From: Megascapheus bottae
Lineage: Eukaryota > Chordata > Mammalia > Rodentia > Geomyidae
Direction: 5' to 3'
DNA: 64,000 nt
NCBI GenBank assembly: GCA_024803745.1
Contig: JANJXV010000043.1
Span: 4,382,518-4,446,517 of the forward strand
The position numbers were made by a program, and so were the translations under genes. Positions 10,648 through 22,215 of this stretch are shown here, piece after piece. The number at the start of each line of letters is the position of its first letter. Position 1 is the stretch's first letter. Under the pieces are notes generated by a model. That model made no database searches. It was not told the origin of the DNA and worked only from the letters and a program-made list of their open reading frames with translations.

Positions 10648-12544
10648 GTGCAAACCCATACCTAGTATTATACTTAATGGCGAAAAGCTAAAGCCATTCC
10701 CTCTAAAATCAGGAATGAGACAAGGATGCCCACTCTCTCCACTCCTCTTTAACATAGTATTAGAATTCCTAGCCAGTGCAATAAGGCAAGAAGCAAGCAT
10801 AAAGGGGATCCAAATAGGGAAAGAGGAAGTAAAATTATCCCTCTTTGCAGATGACATGATTCTGTATTTATAGAACCCAATAGACTCCACTCCCAAGCTT
10901 CTTGAGCTGATTCAAAACTTTGGAAGGGTAGCAGGGTATAAAATTAACCCTCAAAAATCAACTGCCTTCCTCTATGCCAACATTGAGAGGAATGAGGCAA
11001 CAATCAGGAAAGCAACTCCTTTTGCAAAAGCTTCAATGAAAATAAAGTACCTAGGAATTAGCTTAACTAAGAATGTAAAGGACCTTTTTGATGAAAACTT
11101 TAAAACTCTAAAAAAGGAAATTAAAGCAGAACTGAGGAAATGGAAAAACCTGCCATGCTCCTGGATTGGAAGAATCAACATTGTGAAAATGACAATCTTG
11201 CCAAGGTCTATCTACAAATTCAATGCAATACCCATCAATATCCCAATGGCCTTCTTTAAAGAAATAGAAGAGGCAATCCAAAATTTCATATGGAATAATA
11301 AAAGACCCCGTATAGCAAAAACACTTCTTAGCAGAAAGAACAGAGCAGGAGGAACTTCCATACCAAACTTTAGACTCTATTACAGAGCTATAATTATCAA
11401 AACAGCTTGGGACTAGCATAAGAACAGGTCTGAAGACCAATGGAATAGAAGTGAGGACCCAGATATTAACCCACAGACCTAATCTTTGACAAGGGAGCCC
11501 AAAAAAATAGAATGGAAGAGAGACAAGCTCTTCAACAAGTGGTGCTGGCAGAACTGGATAAGCACCTGCAGAAAACTAAAGTTGGATCCTTCTTTGTCAC
11601 CCTGCACTAGAATTAACTCCAAATGGATCAAAGATCTCAAGAAGTAAAAGGAGATACACTAGGACTCCTTGGCACAGGTTGAAACATTCTTAATAAGGAC
11701 CAAGAATCACAACAAATCAGAGAAAGCCTGGATAAGTGGGACTGCATTAAACTGCAGAGCTTTTGTATGTCAAAGGACATAGCTAGTAAATTAATTAGGA
11801 AGCCTACAGAATGGGAGATGATCTTCACCAACCAAAGAATGGATAAAGGCCTCATATCTAAAATATATCAACAGCTCAAAAAATTGAATCACCCCACAAC
11901 TAATCTCCAAAGAAACAACCATCCAATTAACAAATGGGCCAAAGATGTAAAGAGAGTCTTCTCTGAAGAAAAACAAAAATGGCCTATAGACACATGCAGA
12001 AATGCTCAACATCTCTGGTCATAAAAAAGTGCAAATCAAAACAACTCTAAGATTCCACCTCACACCAGTTAGAATGGCCAGGATCAAGAAAACTAGCAAC
12101 AACAGATGTTGGAGGGGATGTTGCCAGGAGATATCACTACTACACTGCTGGTGGGAGTGAAAACTTGTTCAACCACTATGGAAAGCAGTATGGCAGTTAC
12201 TCAAAAGACTAAACATAGAGCTCCCCTATGACTAAGCAATTCCACTACTAGGCATTTATTCAATTGTCCAGAAACAAGGACAAACTAAATCCACCAGCAC
12301 AACGATGTTCATTGCAGCACTATTTACCATAGCAAAGATATGGAACCCACCGAGATGTCCCTCAGTTGATGAGTGGATCAACAACATGTGGTATTTGTAC
12401 ACAATGGAATTCTATGCTGCTGTCAGAAAGAATGACATCACCCCATTTGTTAGGAAAGACTTAGAAAAAATCATATTAAATGAAGTAAGCCAGACTCAAA
12501 GGAACATAGGCTCAATGGTTTCTCTCATTTGTCATAATCATTAG
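10648..12544 (+). mobile_element. L1 no. 1: ORF2 reverse transcriptase to C-terminus (sense segment)
   Basis: Plus-strand ORF2 in pieces: [20 protein letters not shown], then [20 protein letters not shown] and the catalytic FADDMILYL (10,841-10,870), then a TAG. Next [40 protein letters not shown] text, and finally the C-terminal block 12,305-12,544 (MFIAALFTIAKIWN...EWINNMWYLYTMEFYAA). Many stops and frameshifts. The junction with the inverted 5'UTR is at about 10,647/10,648. Confidence 0.92.
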
Positions 12545-12965
12545 AAACCTCGGGCTCTCCTAGCAGAGATTTGCAATAGAGCAAAACCTAGATACATAAG
12601 GCCATATAGTATGATGCTAAATGAAAGGACCTCTAGGATATAGAAACAAAAGCCATATAATGAATGACTCTGTTCTTAACGTACTATGTTATCTCTCATC
12701 TCTTTTGCTAGCCCTTGATTATCTCATATTGTTACAGTTTCTTACTTTGTTATCTGATATATTGGATATATTTGTAGTTGGTCATTTGAAATTGGATATG
12801 GAAGGGGGGAAAACAAGATGAGTGGTGGGGGCAGGAGGGAGGGAAATGAGGACCAAGACATGAGAAAGTTTATCAATGTATGTGAATTAATGTACCGTCT
12901 ATTTGGCAAATATAATGTAACCCTTCTATTAATTACAGTAAAAATATATGAAAAAATAAAAGAAA
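12545..12965 (+). mobile_element. L1 no. 1: 3'UTR and A-rich tail
   Basis: The common 3'UTR of the window's L1 family: 'gatacataaggccatatag', 'ttgttacagtttcttactttgttatctgatatatt', the polypurine G-rich stretch 12,800-12,845, 'aatgtaacccttctattaattaca' and an A-rich tail. It serves as the reference for the scattered truncated copies listed elsewhere. Confidence 0.9.
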
Positions 12966-12969
12966 TAAA

Positions 12970-13072
12970 AAAGAGTCTCACAGACTTTTAGACCCAGGCT
13001 GGCTTTGAACTGTCATCCACAGACCTCAACGTCTTAGTCACAGGAATTATAGGCATGAGCCACCAGTGCCTG
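12970..13072 (-). repeat. Second-type SINE, partial
   Basis: Directly after the L1 tail: 'agagtctcacagacttttagacccaggctggctttgaactgtcatcc...ggaattataggcatgagccaccagtgcctgg', the promoter-proximal half (in reverse) of the SINE at 60,905-61,170. The other half is missing. Confidence 0.7.
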
Positions 13073-13107
13073 GGTACAAATTCAGTTCATGAAAATAGTA
13101 AGTTATG

Positions 13108-13290
13108 AGGTTGGGAGTTTGGCTAGTGGCAGAGTGCTTGCCTAGCATGCACCTGGGTTTGATTCCTCAGTAGACATTCATAGAAAAAAAGGCAGAAGTG
13201 ATTTTGAGGCTTAAGTGGTAGAGTTCTAGCTTTGAGAAAGTCCAAGGACAGGGCTCAGGCCCTGAACTCAAGCCCAGGACTGGCAAAAAA
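13108..13290 (+). repeat. ID-like dimeric SINE
   Basis: 'gttgggagtttggctagtgg...cttgcctagcatgc' then 'gtggtagagttctagctttgag' and '...ggactggcaaaaaa'. Target-site duplication aaaatagtaagttatg at 13,092-13,107 and 13,288-13,303. Confidence 0.92.
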
Positions 13291-13303
13291 ATAGTAAGTT
13301 ATG

Positions 13304-15126
13304 CATACCCAGTGAATACATAAGAATAGGAGAATGACCTAGGGCCTCATTTGTGAAAATCAGACTAATGGCGACTCTTTCTGAAAATCAACCCTAACGT
13401 CAAATTAGAATGCATTTTGTGTGAGCTAAATTTTAGCCCAGGTTGTCTACATTATTAGATGCCTTTGTGTAGATAATAATCTGCCTTGCCTTTCCAACAG
13501 GTCTAGAGGCTCTTTATATCACTAGTTCTTATTAACTGTATGTCAGAAAAGTCTGAATAGGTTTTTTTTGACACTATATATTCCTATCTAAACCTCAACC
13601 AACCTCAACTATTTGGACTCCTACAAAATTGGTTTAATTGAGTTTGCTTGCTTGTTTGTTTTTACTCAAGGTTTGAGTTCAGGATCATGTCCTTGCTAAG
13701 ACAGTACTATATCACTGGGACCATACTCCCAGCTCTTCTTTTCTTTTTTGCTTATTTTTTTGGATATGGTTTTACTTTGCGGGGGGGGGACAATTCTTTT
13801 TCATTGTCAGGATAATGCATAGAGGGGTTACAGTTACATTTGTCAGGTAGTGGGTATGTTACTTCTAGAACCTTTATTCCCCTTCTCCTGTTTTTGTTCC
13901 CCTTTCTCTCCCCCTAGTCGTCTTGTTTTCCCCCATCCTTTCCCTATTTCAAATAAACAAATAATCGTATATATAAAGTATGCTAATATACAAATTCAGA
14001 TACAGTAACTTCATGAAATTAACAATAAGTGGAAAAAAAGAGAAAAGAAACAACTTCCCATAGTACATTAAGAACAACATTCTCATACCTACAGCCTCTC
14101 ATGGATTCTGGTGTCACTCATCAAACCCAGCTTATGTGTTGAGATATAGTCTTGGTAAATTTCTGCATGGACTGTCCTCAAATCCTCTTCTCTTACAGAT
14201 CACATATTTTGAGTATCTAGGATTACAGGAGTGTCTCACATACCCAGATCATTGATTTATTTTTTAAGCCTCCAGATATTACAGACTGATTTGAAAACTA
14301 CATTTTTTATCGATTTTACCTTTTTGAAGGTGGCTGTATTACACAGGGAGGCTTGAATAATATAAGCACTCATTGACATGTAGATGGGGTCACATTTCAG
14401 AAGAAATGATATCATCAGTACCAACCATATATATATCTAGAGATACTTTCTGGAGGCCTTAATGTTATCACTTATGTCAGTTCCTCTCTGACCAATCTCT
14501 CACTGAGGGAGTAGTTAGAAGTCCATAACAATACTGGAATTGCTGCCATTCAAGACTATGGGAAGATGAACCCTAAAAGGAAGCCTTACATCTATCTGTG
14601 AATTTCTTGGGAAAGTTTCTTAACAATTCTCCGTTTGAGTTACCTTGGCTATAAAATTAACTAATGGCACAGATCTACTTGCCAAAAATGTCATAAGTAA
14701 TTGCAAAGTACTCCACCAATAGAAATTGTGCAATTGCTAACTAACTAATTGTATAAAATTCCATAGAAGTCTATGCTTTTCCTTTGGGCTTTTAAATAAT
14801 TATTTATTTGATTTATTTATACAAGGCGGCATTTGCCTAAAACCTCTTTCTTATAGGGTATTGTCTTTGATTTATGCTCTTTCACTTTGCCAGCACACTA
14901 CTTGGCATGTGTATAAAGGATTTGCAAGAAAAATCACTTAATTCACAGCATTTCCTTTGTTGTGACTGTCTTATCACAAACTGTTAAAGTTGTCACTTCT
15001 TCTCAGAATTGTTTGTCTAGTTTTTGTTCAGGCTTATAAATATACTCACCTTGGACATGGTTTATAGACAGTGTTAGGAAAACAAATACATGTGCTAGAA
15101 CAGTTACATTAGATTTATTCTTATAT
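13304..15126. other. Intergenic, degraded repeats, no gene
   Basis: 13,640-13,735 and 14,130-14,255 look like halves of an old minus-strand SINE, separated by an antisense L1 3'UTR-like piece at 13,780-14,060 ('aggggttacagttacatttgtcaggtag', C/T-rich block). 14,270-15,126 is AT-rich with nothing recognisable. No V2R exon 3 or 4 was found here although exon 5 of a plus-strand V2R follows. Confidence 0.45.
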
Positions 15127-15140
15127 AAGAAAATCAAGGT

Positions 15141-15335
15141 CGGGGCCGGGAGTTTGGCCTAGTGGTTAAAGTGCTTGCCTAGCATGCATGAAGACCCGGG
15201 TTTGATTCCTCAGTACCACATACATAGAAAAAAGCCGGAAGTGGTGCTGAGGCTGAAGTGGTAGAGCTCTAGCCTTGAGAAAGTCCAAGGACAGTGCTCA
15301 GGCCCTGAGCTTAAGCCCAGGACTGGCAAAAAAAA
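15141..15335 (+). repeat. ID-like dimeric SINE, well preserved
   Basis: Close to a consensus: 'ggccgggagtttggcctagtgg', 'gcttgcctagcatgcatgaa', 'gtggtagagctctagccttgag', 'gcccaggactggcaaaaaaa'. The 14-mer aagaaaatcaaggt flanks it (15,127-15,140; 15,336-15,349), so it is a relatively recent insertion. Confidence 0.93.
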
Positions 15336-15410
15336 AAGAAAATCAAGGTTTAAAGGTTTAAAAAAATAAAGCATCTGAACAGTTATCAACACATATCTAA
15401 TTTTCTTCAG

Positions 15411-15534
15411 ACTGCTCCCTCAGTTTGGAGTGAACGTTGTGGTCCAGAATTTCAGAAATCACCTCAGAAAGAAAAGACTGGCTGTTGTTTGGATTGCAAA
15501 CTTCATCCAGAGAATGAGATTCTTATGGGACAGG
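15411..15534 (+). pseudogene. V2R remnant (plus strand), exon 5
   Basis: 124 bp between a TTTTCTTCAG acceptor and a GTAAGT donor; encodes TAPSVWSERCGPEFQKSPQK, then TGCCLDCKLHP and NEILMGQ. This is the V2R cysteine-rich linker exon; two normally cysteine positions are changed (SVW for SVC; KLHP for xPCP). It lies head-to-head with V2R copy 1. Its seven-TM exon follows 1.6 kb downstream and is internally deleted. Exons 1-4 were not found. Confidence 0.92.
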
Positions 15535-16212
15535 GTAAGTCCAGGACTCAAGTAGAAATTCTCCATAATGTCATCCAATTAATGTGAGCCAGTAGAAGTT
15601 CAGATTGCAGAGGCAAAACTGCCATTCTTTCAGGTACTAACACTTGATGCTATTGCCCCTTGAAATTACACAAAGCACAGCCTTGAATGACATTTGACTT
15701 TGCTTGTTTTATATCCCAGTATATTCATGCTTTTCTCAAGAAAACTCAGTTCCCCATACTCAATAATTCAAGTTTTACTTCTATTATAGCATTAAGTACA
15801 AAGCTGTAATAAGGACAGGGTCTGCATATTCTTCCAGATTCCATTTATAAAATCAGGAAAGCAGGGAACATGTACAAGTGCACAGACTGCTTTTGCCACA
15901 GAGCAAGGGATCAGAAGGGTCTTTTGGTTTAAGAAGTAGACAACGGTTCAGTATAGCATCATGCTTAGAGCTTCAAACTTGGTTTGGTTCTTTATTCACC
16001 ACTGCTTCACAGGTGAGGAAGAGCAACCAAATAATGCCATCATTGAAGGACATACTGTAGGGCTTTTATTAATATTTCATAGGGATATATAAACCATATT
16101 ACCCATAATTTTAATGGTTGGTGCTGTCTATACTTTTTTCACTGAGTATCAGAACTATTATTAAAATAGCATACAGAATCATTTTGATAGTAAAAATATT
16201 TTTTAAAAATCC
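15535..16212. other. Intron of plus-strand V2R remnant, no recognised feature
   Basis: Unique-looking sequence between exon 5 and the L1 fragment at 16,213. No coding segment or repeat recognised. Confidence 0.4.
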
Positions 16213-16730
16213 ACCATTAAAGACTTAGAAAAAATCATATGAAGTGAAGTAAGCCAGACCCAAAGGAACATAGACCCATTGGCTTCCCTCATTTGTCATA
16301 ATCAGTAGAAACCTTGGACTCTTCTAGCAGAGATATACAATAGAACAAAGTCTAGATACATAAGGCCATGTAGAATGATGATAAATGAAAGGACCTCCAC
16401 AATATAGAAACAAAAGCCATCTAATGAGTGATTGTTGTCCTTGATGTACTATGTTATCTCTCATGTCTTTTTTTCTGTCCCTTGGTTTTCTCATATTGTT
16501 ACAGTATTTCACCTGGTTATCTGATATATTGTATATATGTGTATTTGGTTATTTGAAGTCTGATAGGGAAGGGAGGAAATCAAGATGAGGAGCTGGGTTG
16601 GGGGGAGGGGAATGGGGACCAAGACATAAGAAAGGTTATCAATGTATGTGAAGTAATGCACCTTCTATCTAGTGAATATAATGTAACCCTTCTATTACTT
16701 ACAACAAAAATACATGGAAAAACACCATTA
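16213..16730 (+). mobile_element. L1 3' end, truncated
   Basis: Begins with the ORF2 C-terminal tail ('aaagacttagaaaaaatcatatgaagtgaagtaagccagac') and continues through the family 3'UTR ('ttgttacagtatttcacctggttatctgatatatt', G-rich block 16,565-16,615, 'atgtaacccttctatta'). It is 5'-truncated and sits inside intron 5 of the plus-strand V2R remnant. Confidence 0.88.
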
Positions 16731-16807
16731 TGTGTTATAGTCATTTAGTGTAAAATTTCAATTAGAAAACAAAATAATTTGCATGAGATGATAATGGGGG
16801 TTTTTGT

Positions 16808-17002
16808 TTTTTTTTAGCCAGTACTGGGAATGAGCTCAGGGCTTGAGCACTGCACTGGGCTTTCTCAGGGCTAGAGCTCTACCACTTGAGCCACAGCACC
16901 ACTTCCTGCTTTTTCTATGTAAGTAGTACTGGGGAATCGAACTCTGATCTTTGTTCATACTAGACAAACACTCTACTATTAGGCCAAAGTCTCAGTCTGC
17001 GA
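16808..17002 (-). repeat. ID-like dimeric SINE
   Basis: Reverse orientation: T-run, 'gccagtactgggaatgagctcagggcttgagc', 'ctagagctctaccacttgagcc', 'ctttttctatgtaagtagtact', ending 'aggccaaagtctcag'. Inserted in the plus-strand V2R intron. Confidence 0.88.
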
Positions 17003-17170
17003 GATTATTGATATAGTTCAAAAAAGCCTAAAATAAAACAATACTAACCATTTTTGTACAACTTGATAGTACATTAAACAGTCTCAAATCCTTAATTTCC
17101 ATTTAAGAAAAGGCAGGATGGAAATGGGATGAATTCTTCCCAATTCCTTCCTCATTATCTTCCTCATCAG

Positions 17171-17570
17171 ATATGGGGCTGTGTATGAAATGTTCAGATC
17201 AAGAGTATGCTAACACAGACAGAAATAATGTCTCCCTGGGTTGCAGGTTTCCTGGATGATGAAGCATGCCTGGGAATGTCCCTATGTCCCTGGCCTGCAG
17301 GCTCTTTACTTGGACAAAATGGCTGCTGCTATTCTTTTTTGTTTTTTTTGAACAGTGTCAAGATACTGACCTTGGTTTACCTTCCTGCCTGTCTACCACA
17401 GTGCCAAGGGGAAGGTGATGGTGGCTGTGGAGGTCTTCTCCATCTTGGCCTCCGGGGCAGGGCTCCTGGAATGCATTTTTTCTCCAGTGTTACATCATCC
17501 TGTTCAAGTCACATAGAAATTATCTTCCTGCCATCAGTGATAAAACACATAATCAGGAAATAGGATTTAA
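17171..17570 (+). pseudogene. V2R remnant (plus strand), exon 6 with internal deletion
   Basis: After a CATCAG acceptor the frame reads DMGLCMKCSDQEYANTDRNN, the start of the V2R seven-TM exon, followed by decayed SFL..GM TM1 text. From about 17,380 the text is [20 protein letters not shown], then [10 protein letters not shown], i.e. TM7 and the C-terminus. The roughly 500 bp that should encode most of TM1-TM6 are missing and replaced by a short T-rich stretch (17,330-17,350). Clearly non-functional; the same strand and order as exon 5 at 15,411. Confidence 0.9.
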
Positions 17571-18370
17571 GATGAATTCAATGTGTTTCATGAATGAATA
17601 GAAATCTGAAGTACACCTACATCATTTTCCCAATAAGCTAATAGTGGGTACTGTTGGAAGTACTTCAGTAAAAAAAATGGCCCACACTCATTTCTCTAGT
17701 GGTGATAGCACAGTAGATGTCAGCTTCTTACTAAATGATCTCATTTTCATTTTATTCTGCATATATGTGTTTCCGCCAATTCAATCTGCATGTAATATGT
17801 CTATTTGTATTTAGTATACAATCTTTGTCTTTAGTCTTTGTTGTCTTTTATTTAATTTTCAAAACACTTCAATAAAGCAAATTCTTCCCTATATCGTGTT
17901 TATTAGCTCCCTAATGAATTCTGTTAATATTTTCCTAGTTACATAGTTCCATATTGTTCTATGCTCATTAGAGCATGTTATATTAAGTAATTACACATTA
18001 TCATTTCCACATTTGCCTTTTGAAATTTTGAAGAATGAGTTTTTGAGAATTAATTTTTTTCTTTCCCCTCTGTATTTTGCATTGTGGATAAGGGTGATTA
18101 TAGGCTATAAATACACTCAAGTTTTTTTCACAATGTATTGAGGCTTGAACCAAAGTTGGATGAAATTTGTGGAGGCATTATAATAGCTGAATCAATCACT
18201 GTTGGATAAACTAGTGAATTTCTCCTTGCTTAATCAACGTGTATACATTAAATAACCATATATATATATTTATTACTAGAGTATTTCTTTATTGAAAAGA
18301 AGATGAAGAGTGGTGTATCTATTACATAATTAAAGGAATGAGTACATTTGGTTATTTTCATTGTTACTGC
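17571..18370. other. Intergenic, no recognised feature
   Basis: AT-rich sequence with short TA runs (18,258-18,272). No coding segment, RNA or certain repeat seen. Confidence 0.4.
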
Positions 18371-19105
18371 ATCCTCAAAAGACCCCCTATGACCTAGCTA
18401 ACCCACTTCTGGCCATTTACCCAACTGTCCATTAACTGTCCATTAACTAGAAATACTAGCACAACCATGTTCATTGCAACATTATTTACCATAGCTAAGG
18501 TGTGGAACCAACCAAGATACCCTTCAGTATATGAATGGGTTAAGAATATGGGTTATTTGTACACACTGGGATTCTATGCTGCCATCAGAATGAGTGACAC
18601 CATCCCATTCATAAGGGAAAAGAAAGACTTGCAAAAATCCTATGAATAAAGTATGTCAGACCCAAAGAAACATAGGCTCCATGGCCTCTCTTAGTTGTAA
18701 TAATTAATTAAAGTCTAGGATTTTCCTAGGAGAGGATAACAATAGCTCAAATGCTATTCTTTCACACAGGAAAAGCTAGGCAAAATGAACTTTATGATAT
18801 GGATTGTGATTGTTGTTCTTATTGTATTATGTGAAGTTATTTCTTTCTCTTTTTTTTCCTTTGCTTTATCCCCTGTTGTTACTGTGTCTGACTTTGGTAC
18901 CCTATGTATTATACATATGTCTATTTGTTTGTTTGAAATAGGAAAGACAACAGGAACAACAAGATTATTGGGAGAGGGTGGAGGGAGGAAAAGAGGGAGA
19001 AAAACATGGGAAGAGGTATCAATGATTAAAATGAAGTGCACCCACGACATGACAAGTGACAAATGAAACTGTAACCCCTCTATAGATCACCCAGAAAAAA
19101 AAGAC
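18371..19105 (+). mobile_element. L1 3' end, older subfamily
   Basis: ORF2 C-terminal coding remnant at 18,467-18,649 (MFIATLFTIAKVWNQPRYPS, then GYLYTLGFYAA) followed by a 3'UTR that differs from the common one: 'aactgtaacccctctatagatcacccagaaaaaa' at its end and a G/A-rich block at 18,965-19,020. Truncated at 5'. Confidence 0.82.
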
Positions 19106-19269
19106 AATTTTTAAAAAAGAAACAAATGCCAATTCACTGTGCTCAAGGTTTCAGAACAAGAATAAGGAATGGGGTTGCTTTGACCATATATGCTCATGGA
19201 AGTTGTTTAGAAACATCAGCCTCTAAATGGTTTAAGTTTGTTGCTAGCAGCATGAAGTCTTCCTAGCTG

Positions 19270-19690
19270 ACTGTAATTAGCTTCTGAGCTATGGCAAATT
19301 TATAAATTTATCCTATGTGGTTGTTATTTTAATATTCTATGTGAAGATACTTTTTACCTTTTTCTCTTTCTTTTTTCTTTCCCTTATGACTTATCCCATG
19401 TTGTTGCTTTATCTAACTTTGGCACCTAGTGCATTGTAAATACATTCGCTTATATTAATTACTGAAGGGAGGGGAAAAACACGACAATGAGTCACATGAC
19501 ATAGGCTGACCCAGTGTAACAGCAATATTCACAAGATGTTATGTTGGAGATGAAATCCAAAACTGGGAAGGAGGGGAAAGAAAAGTGAGAAAAAAATAAG
19601 AAGCAGTAACAATGTTCAAGAAGTAAAGGACTCACTACTGTACAGATTTAATTGTAACCCTGCTATACATCACCATGAAAATAAAACATT
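19270..19690 (+). mobile_element. L1 3'UTR, older subfamily
   Basis: Words parallel the preceding copy: 'cccatgttgttgctttatctaactttggcacc', a purine-rich stretch, then 'attgtaaccctgctatacatcaccatgaaaataaaac'. Its A-rich tail is the insertion site of the minus-strand L1 that follows. The 5' limit is uncertain. Confidence 0.65.
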
Positions 19691-19696
19691 TTTTTA

Positions 19697-20331
19697 ATTT
19701 TATATTTTATTTTTTATTGTAATTAATAAAAGGTTTACATGATATTTGCCAGATAGAAGGTGCATTAATTCACATATATTGATACCCTTTCAATTGTCTT
19801 GGTACGCATTACCCTCCCCCAACCCCCCACCCGTCTTGGTTTTCCCCCCTTCCCTATCAAATTTCAAATAACCAAATACAAATAAATCCAATATATCGGA
19901 TAACAAAATGAGATACTGTAACAATATAAGATACCCAAGGGAGAGCAAAGATGAGAGACAACATAGTACATTAAGGACAACAATCATTCATTATATGGCT
20001 TTTGTTTCAATATCCTGGAGGTCCTTTCAATTAGCTTCATATTATATGGCCTTATGTATCAAGGTTTTGCTCTATTGCAGATCTCTGCTAGTAGAGCCCA
20101 AGGTTTCTACAGATTATGACAAATGAGGGAAACCATTGAGCCTAAGTTCCTTTGAGTCTGGCTTACTTCACTTCATATGATTTTTTCTAAGTCTTTCCAT
20201 TTCCTAACAAATGTGTCAATGTCATTTTTTCTGACAGAAGCATAGAATTTCATGGTGTACAAATACCACATGTTGTTGATCCACTCATCAACTGAGGGAC
20301 ATCTAGGTTGGTTCTATATCTTTGCTATGGT
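19697..20331 (-). mobile_element. L1 3' end inserted in an older L1 tail
   Basis: Full common 3'UTR and a piece of ORF2 C-terminus in reverse, from the T-rich end to '...ggttctatatctttgctatgg'. The sequence gaaaataaaacatttttt occurs at both sides (from 19,677 and from 20,332), a target-site duplication lying in the tail of the plus-strand L1. Confidence 0.9.
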
Positions 20332-20545
20332 GAAAATAAAACATTTTTTAAAACTCCCCCCCAAATATTCAAATTTTAGTGATCACTACTACTTGTGATT
20401 ACCAGTACTGTAAAAATGAGCAATAGTCCCTTATTCATTGAAATAAATATTACAAAATACAAACTAATATAACAATGGAAAATTCCTATAGATTTACATG
20501 ACACATTTCATACAAATCAAGCATGTAATTTTAATTATAAGAAAG

Positions 20546-21459
20546 TCATTTTCTCCTAATGTGTCTTTTATCCCAGAAGTCATGCAGAGAATTCCTATGG
20601 CACATTATCACAATGATGTAACACTTTGGGGCAAAAATACAGCCCAGGAGGCCTGCCCCAGAGGCCAAGATGGAGAAGACCGCCACAGCCACCATCACCT
20701 TCCCCTTGGCACTGTGGTAGACAGGCAGGAAGGTGAGCCACACACTGCAGAACACCAGCATGCTGAAGGTCAGGAACTTGGCCTCATTGAAGGTGTCAGG
20801 CAGGTTCCTGGCCAGAAAAGCCACCGTGAAGCTGGCCAGGGCCAGGGAGCCCAGGTAGCCCAGGACACAGTAGAAGGTAGTGAGGGAGTCCTTGTTTTAC
20901 AGGATGATGATGTGGCCATGTTCAGAGTGTGCATCTGCGTCCACAAAGGGAGGAGAGCTTCCCAGCCAGAGGCCACACAGACTCACCTGGATGAGGGTGC
21001 AGATGGGGATGAGGAGCTTAGGAGCCCCAGACACCAGCAACCACCTCATCCTTCTCCCTGGACAAGTGGCCTTGAAGGCCAGGACCACAGTCACCGTTTT
21101 TGCCACCACTGTGGAGACAGCCACCGTGAACACAACTCCAAATGTGATCTGCTGCCAGATGCAGGTGGCTGTGTTGGGACGGCCAATAAAGAGCAAGGCA
21201 CAGAGGAAACACAAGATGAGGGAGATGAGCAGAATGTAGCTGAGAGCCCGGTTATTGCCCTTGACAATGGCAGTATCTTGGTGTTTCACAAATAATACAA
21301 GCACAGCAGCAGTGAGTACAGAGAAGCAAAGAGCCATGCTGGTCAGAGCCATGCCCAAGGGATCTCCAAAAGCCAGGAAACTTGCAGCTCTCAGGAGGCA
21401 CTCATCTCCCTGTGTGTTGGCATACTTGTGATCTGCATACGGCATACAATGCTCCATAT
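20546..21459 (-). pseudogene. V2R pseudogene copy 2, exon 6 (seven-TM exon)
   Basis: A duplicate of V2R copy 1 exon 6. It opens after the same AG acceptor with MEHCMPYADHKYANTQ, then [79 protein letters not shown] and [13 protein letters not shown], ending at a stop at 20,546-20,548. A single in-frame TAA (20,897-20,899) sits at exactly the position of the stop in copy 1; the frame is otherwise open for 914 bp. Two linker cysteines are changed (CMPYADHKY). Only this exon and about 0.75 kb of intron 5 survive; an ERV fragment begins at about 22,216. Confidence 0.95.
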
Positions 21460-22215
21460 CTGGAGGAAAGTGTACGGTACCATTATTTCTTGTTGCAAAT
21501 TCTTTTTCATCAAAGAAATTGAGAAAGTGTTCATATATATCTATATCTATCTATCTATCTATCTATCTATCGATATATATAATCCTAATACTTAAGCATT
21601 TACTATTATAAATGCAATTTGGTTCTTTTCTAAAGCATAAATCCATCATATTTCCATATTCTTCTCCATTCAGGCTTTTTATTAAACTTTTTTTCCTTCA
21701 TTGACTATTGCTTGTATTGATAATGTGCTCTTTGGGACATCAAATCTCATAGAAACTATTCCCTACACATTTTCACACTTTTAACAGGTGTGCTTTTTGG
21801 CCATCCAATTGAAAATTTTGTACAATACTGCTTACCTGTCTTTGTAAAACATTATTTTTATCCCTGTGCCACATACTTGAATTATTCATGTTATATTTTG
21901 CAGTCAACTCATTTGTTAATCAGTTAAAAGAGAAAATTCACTCTTGCATACTGTAAGTTATACTCACTTCTCAAACTCTGTCCACATTTCTGAGCACTTG
22001 CTCTGTGGCATCAATGGATCTTGGCAGAGAGAAATATAAATGTGCAAGTTCCATCCTTCTTTGTGCACAGAATGTAACTTTTCATGTGAACACTGTTTCA
22101 TGTTTTGTTCGTTTTACACATCTCACTAATTATTGATACAAAGGATTTCTGGTCATAATTTTGCATGTGATATGTAATTCAAGCTATGATATGTCATATT
22201 TTAAATTGCAATAGC
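21460..22215 (-). other. V2R copy 2 intron 5 fragment with (TCTA)n
   Basis: Aligns by eye with the intron at 1,067-1,890 of V2R copy 1 (shared words 'tttccttcattgacta', 'gataatgtgc', 'catttctgagcacttgct', 'ggatttctgg' versus 'gggtttgtgg'). Contains a (TCTA)n microsatellite at 21,541-21,575 that is absent from copy 1. Similarity ends where the ERV begins, so exons 5-2 of this copy were lost or displaced. Confidence 0.8.
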
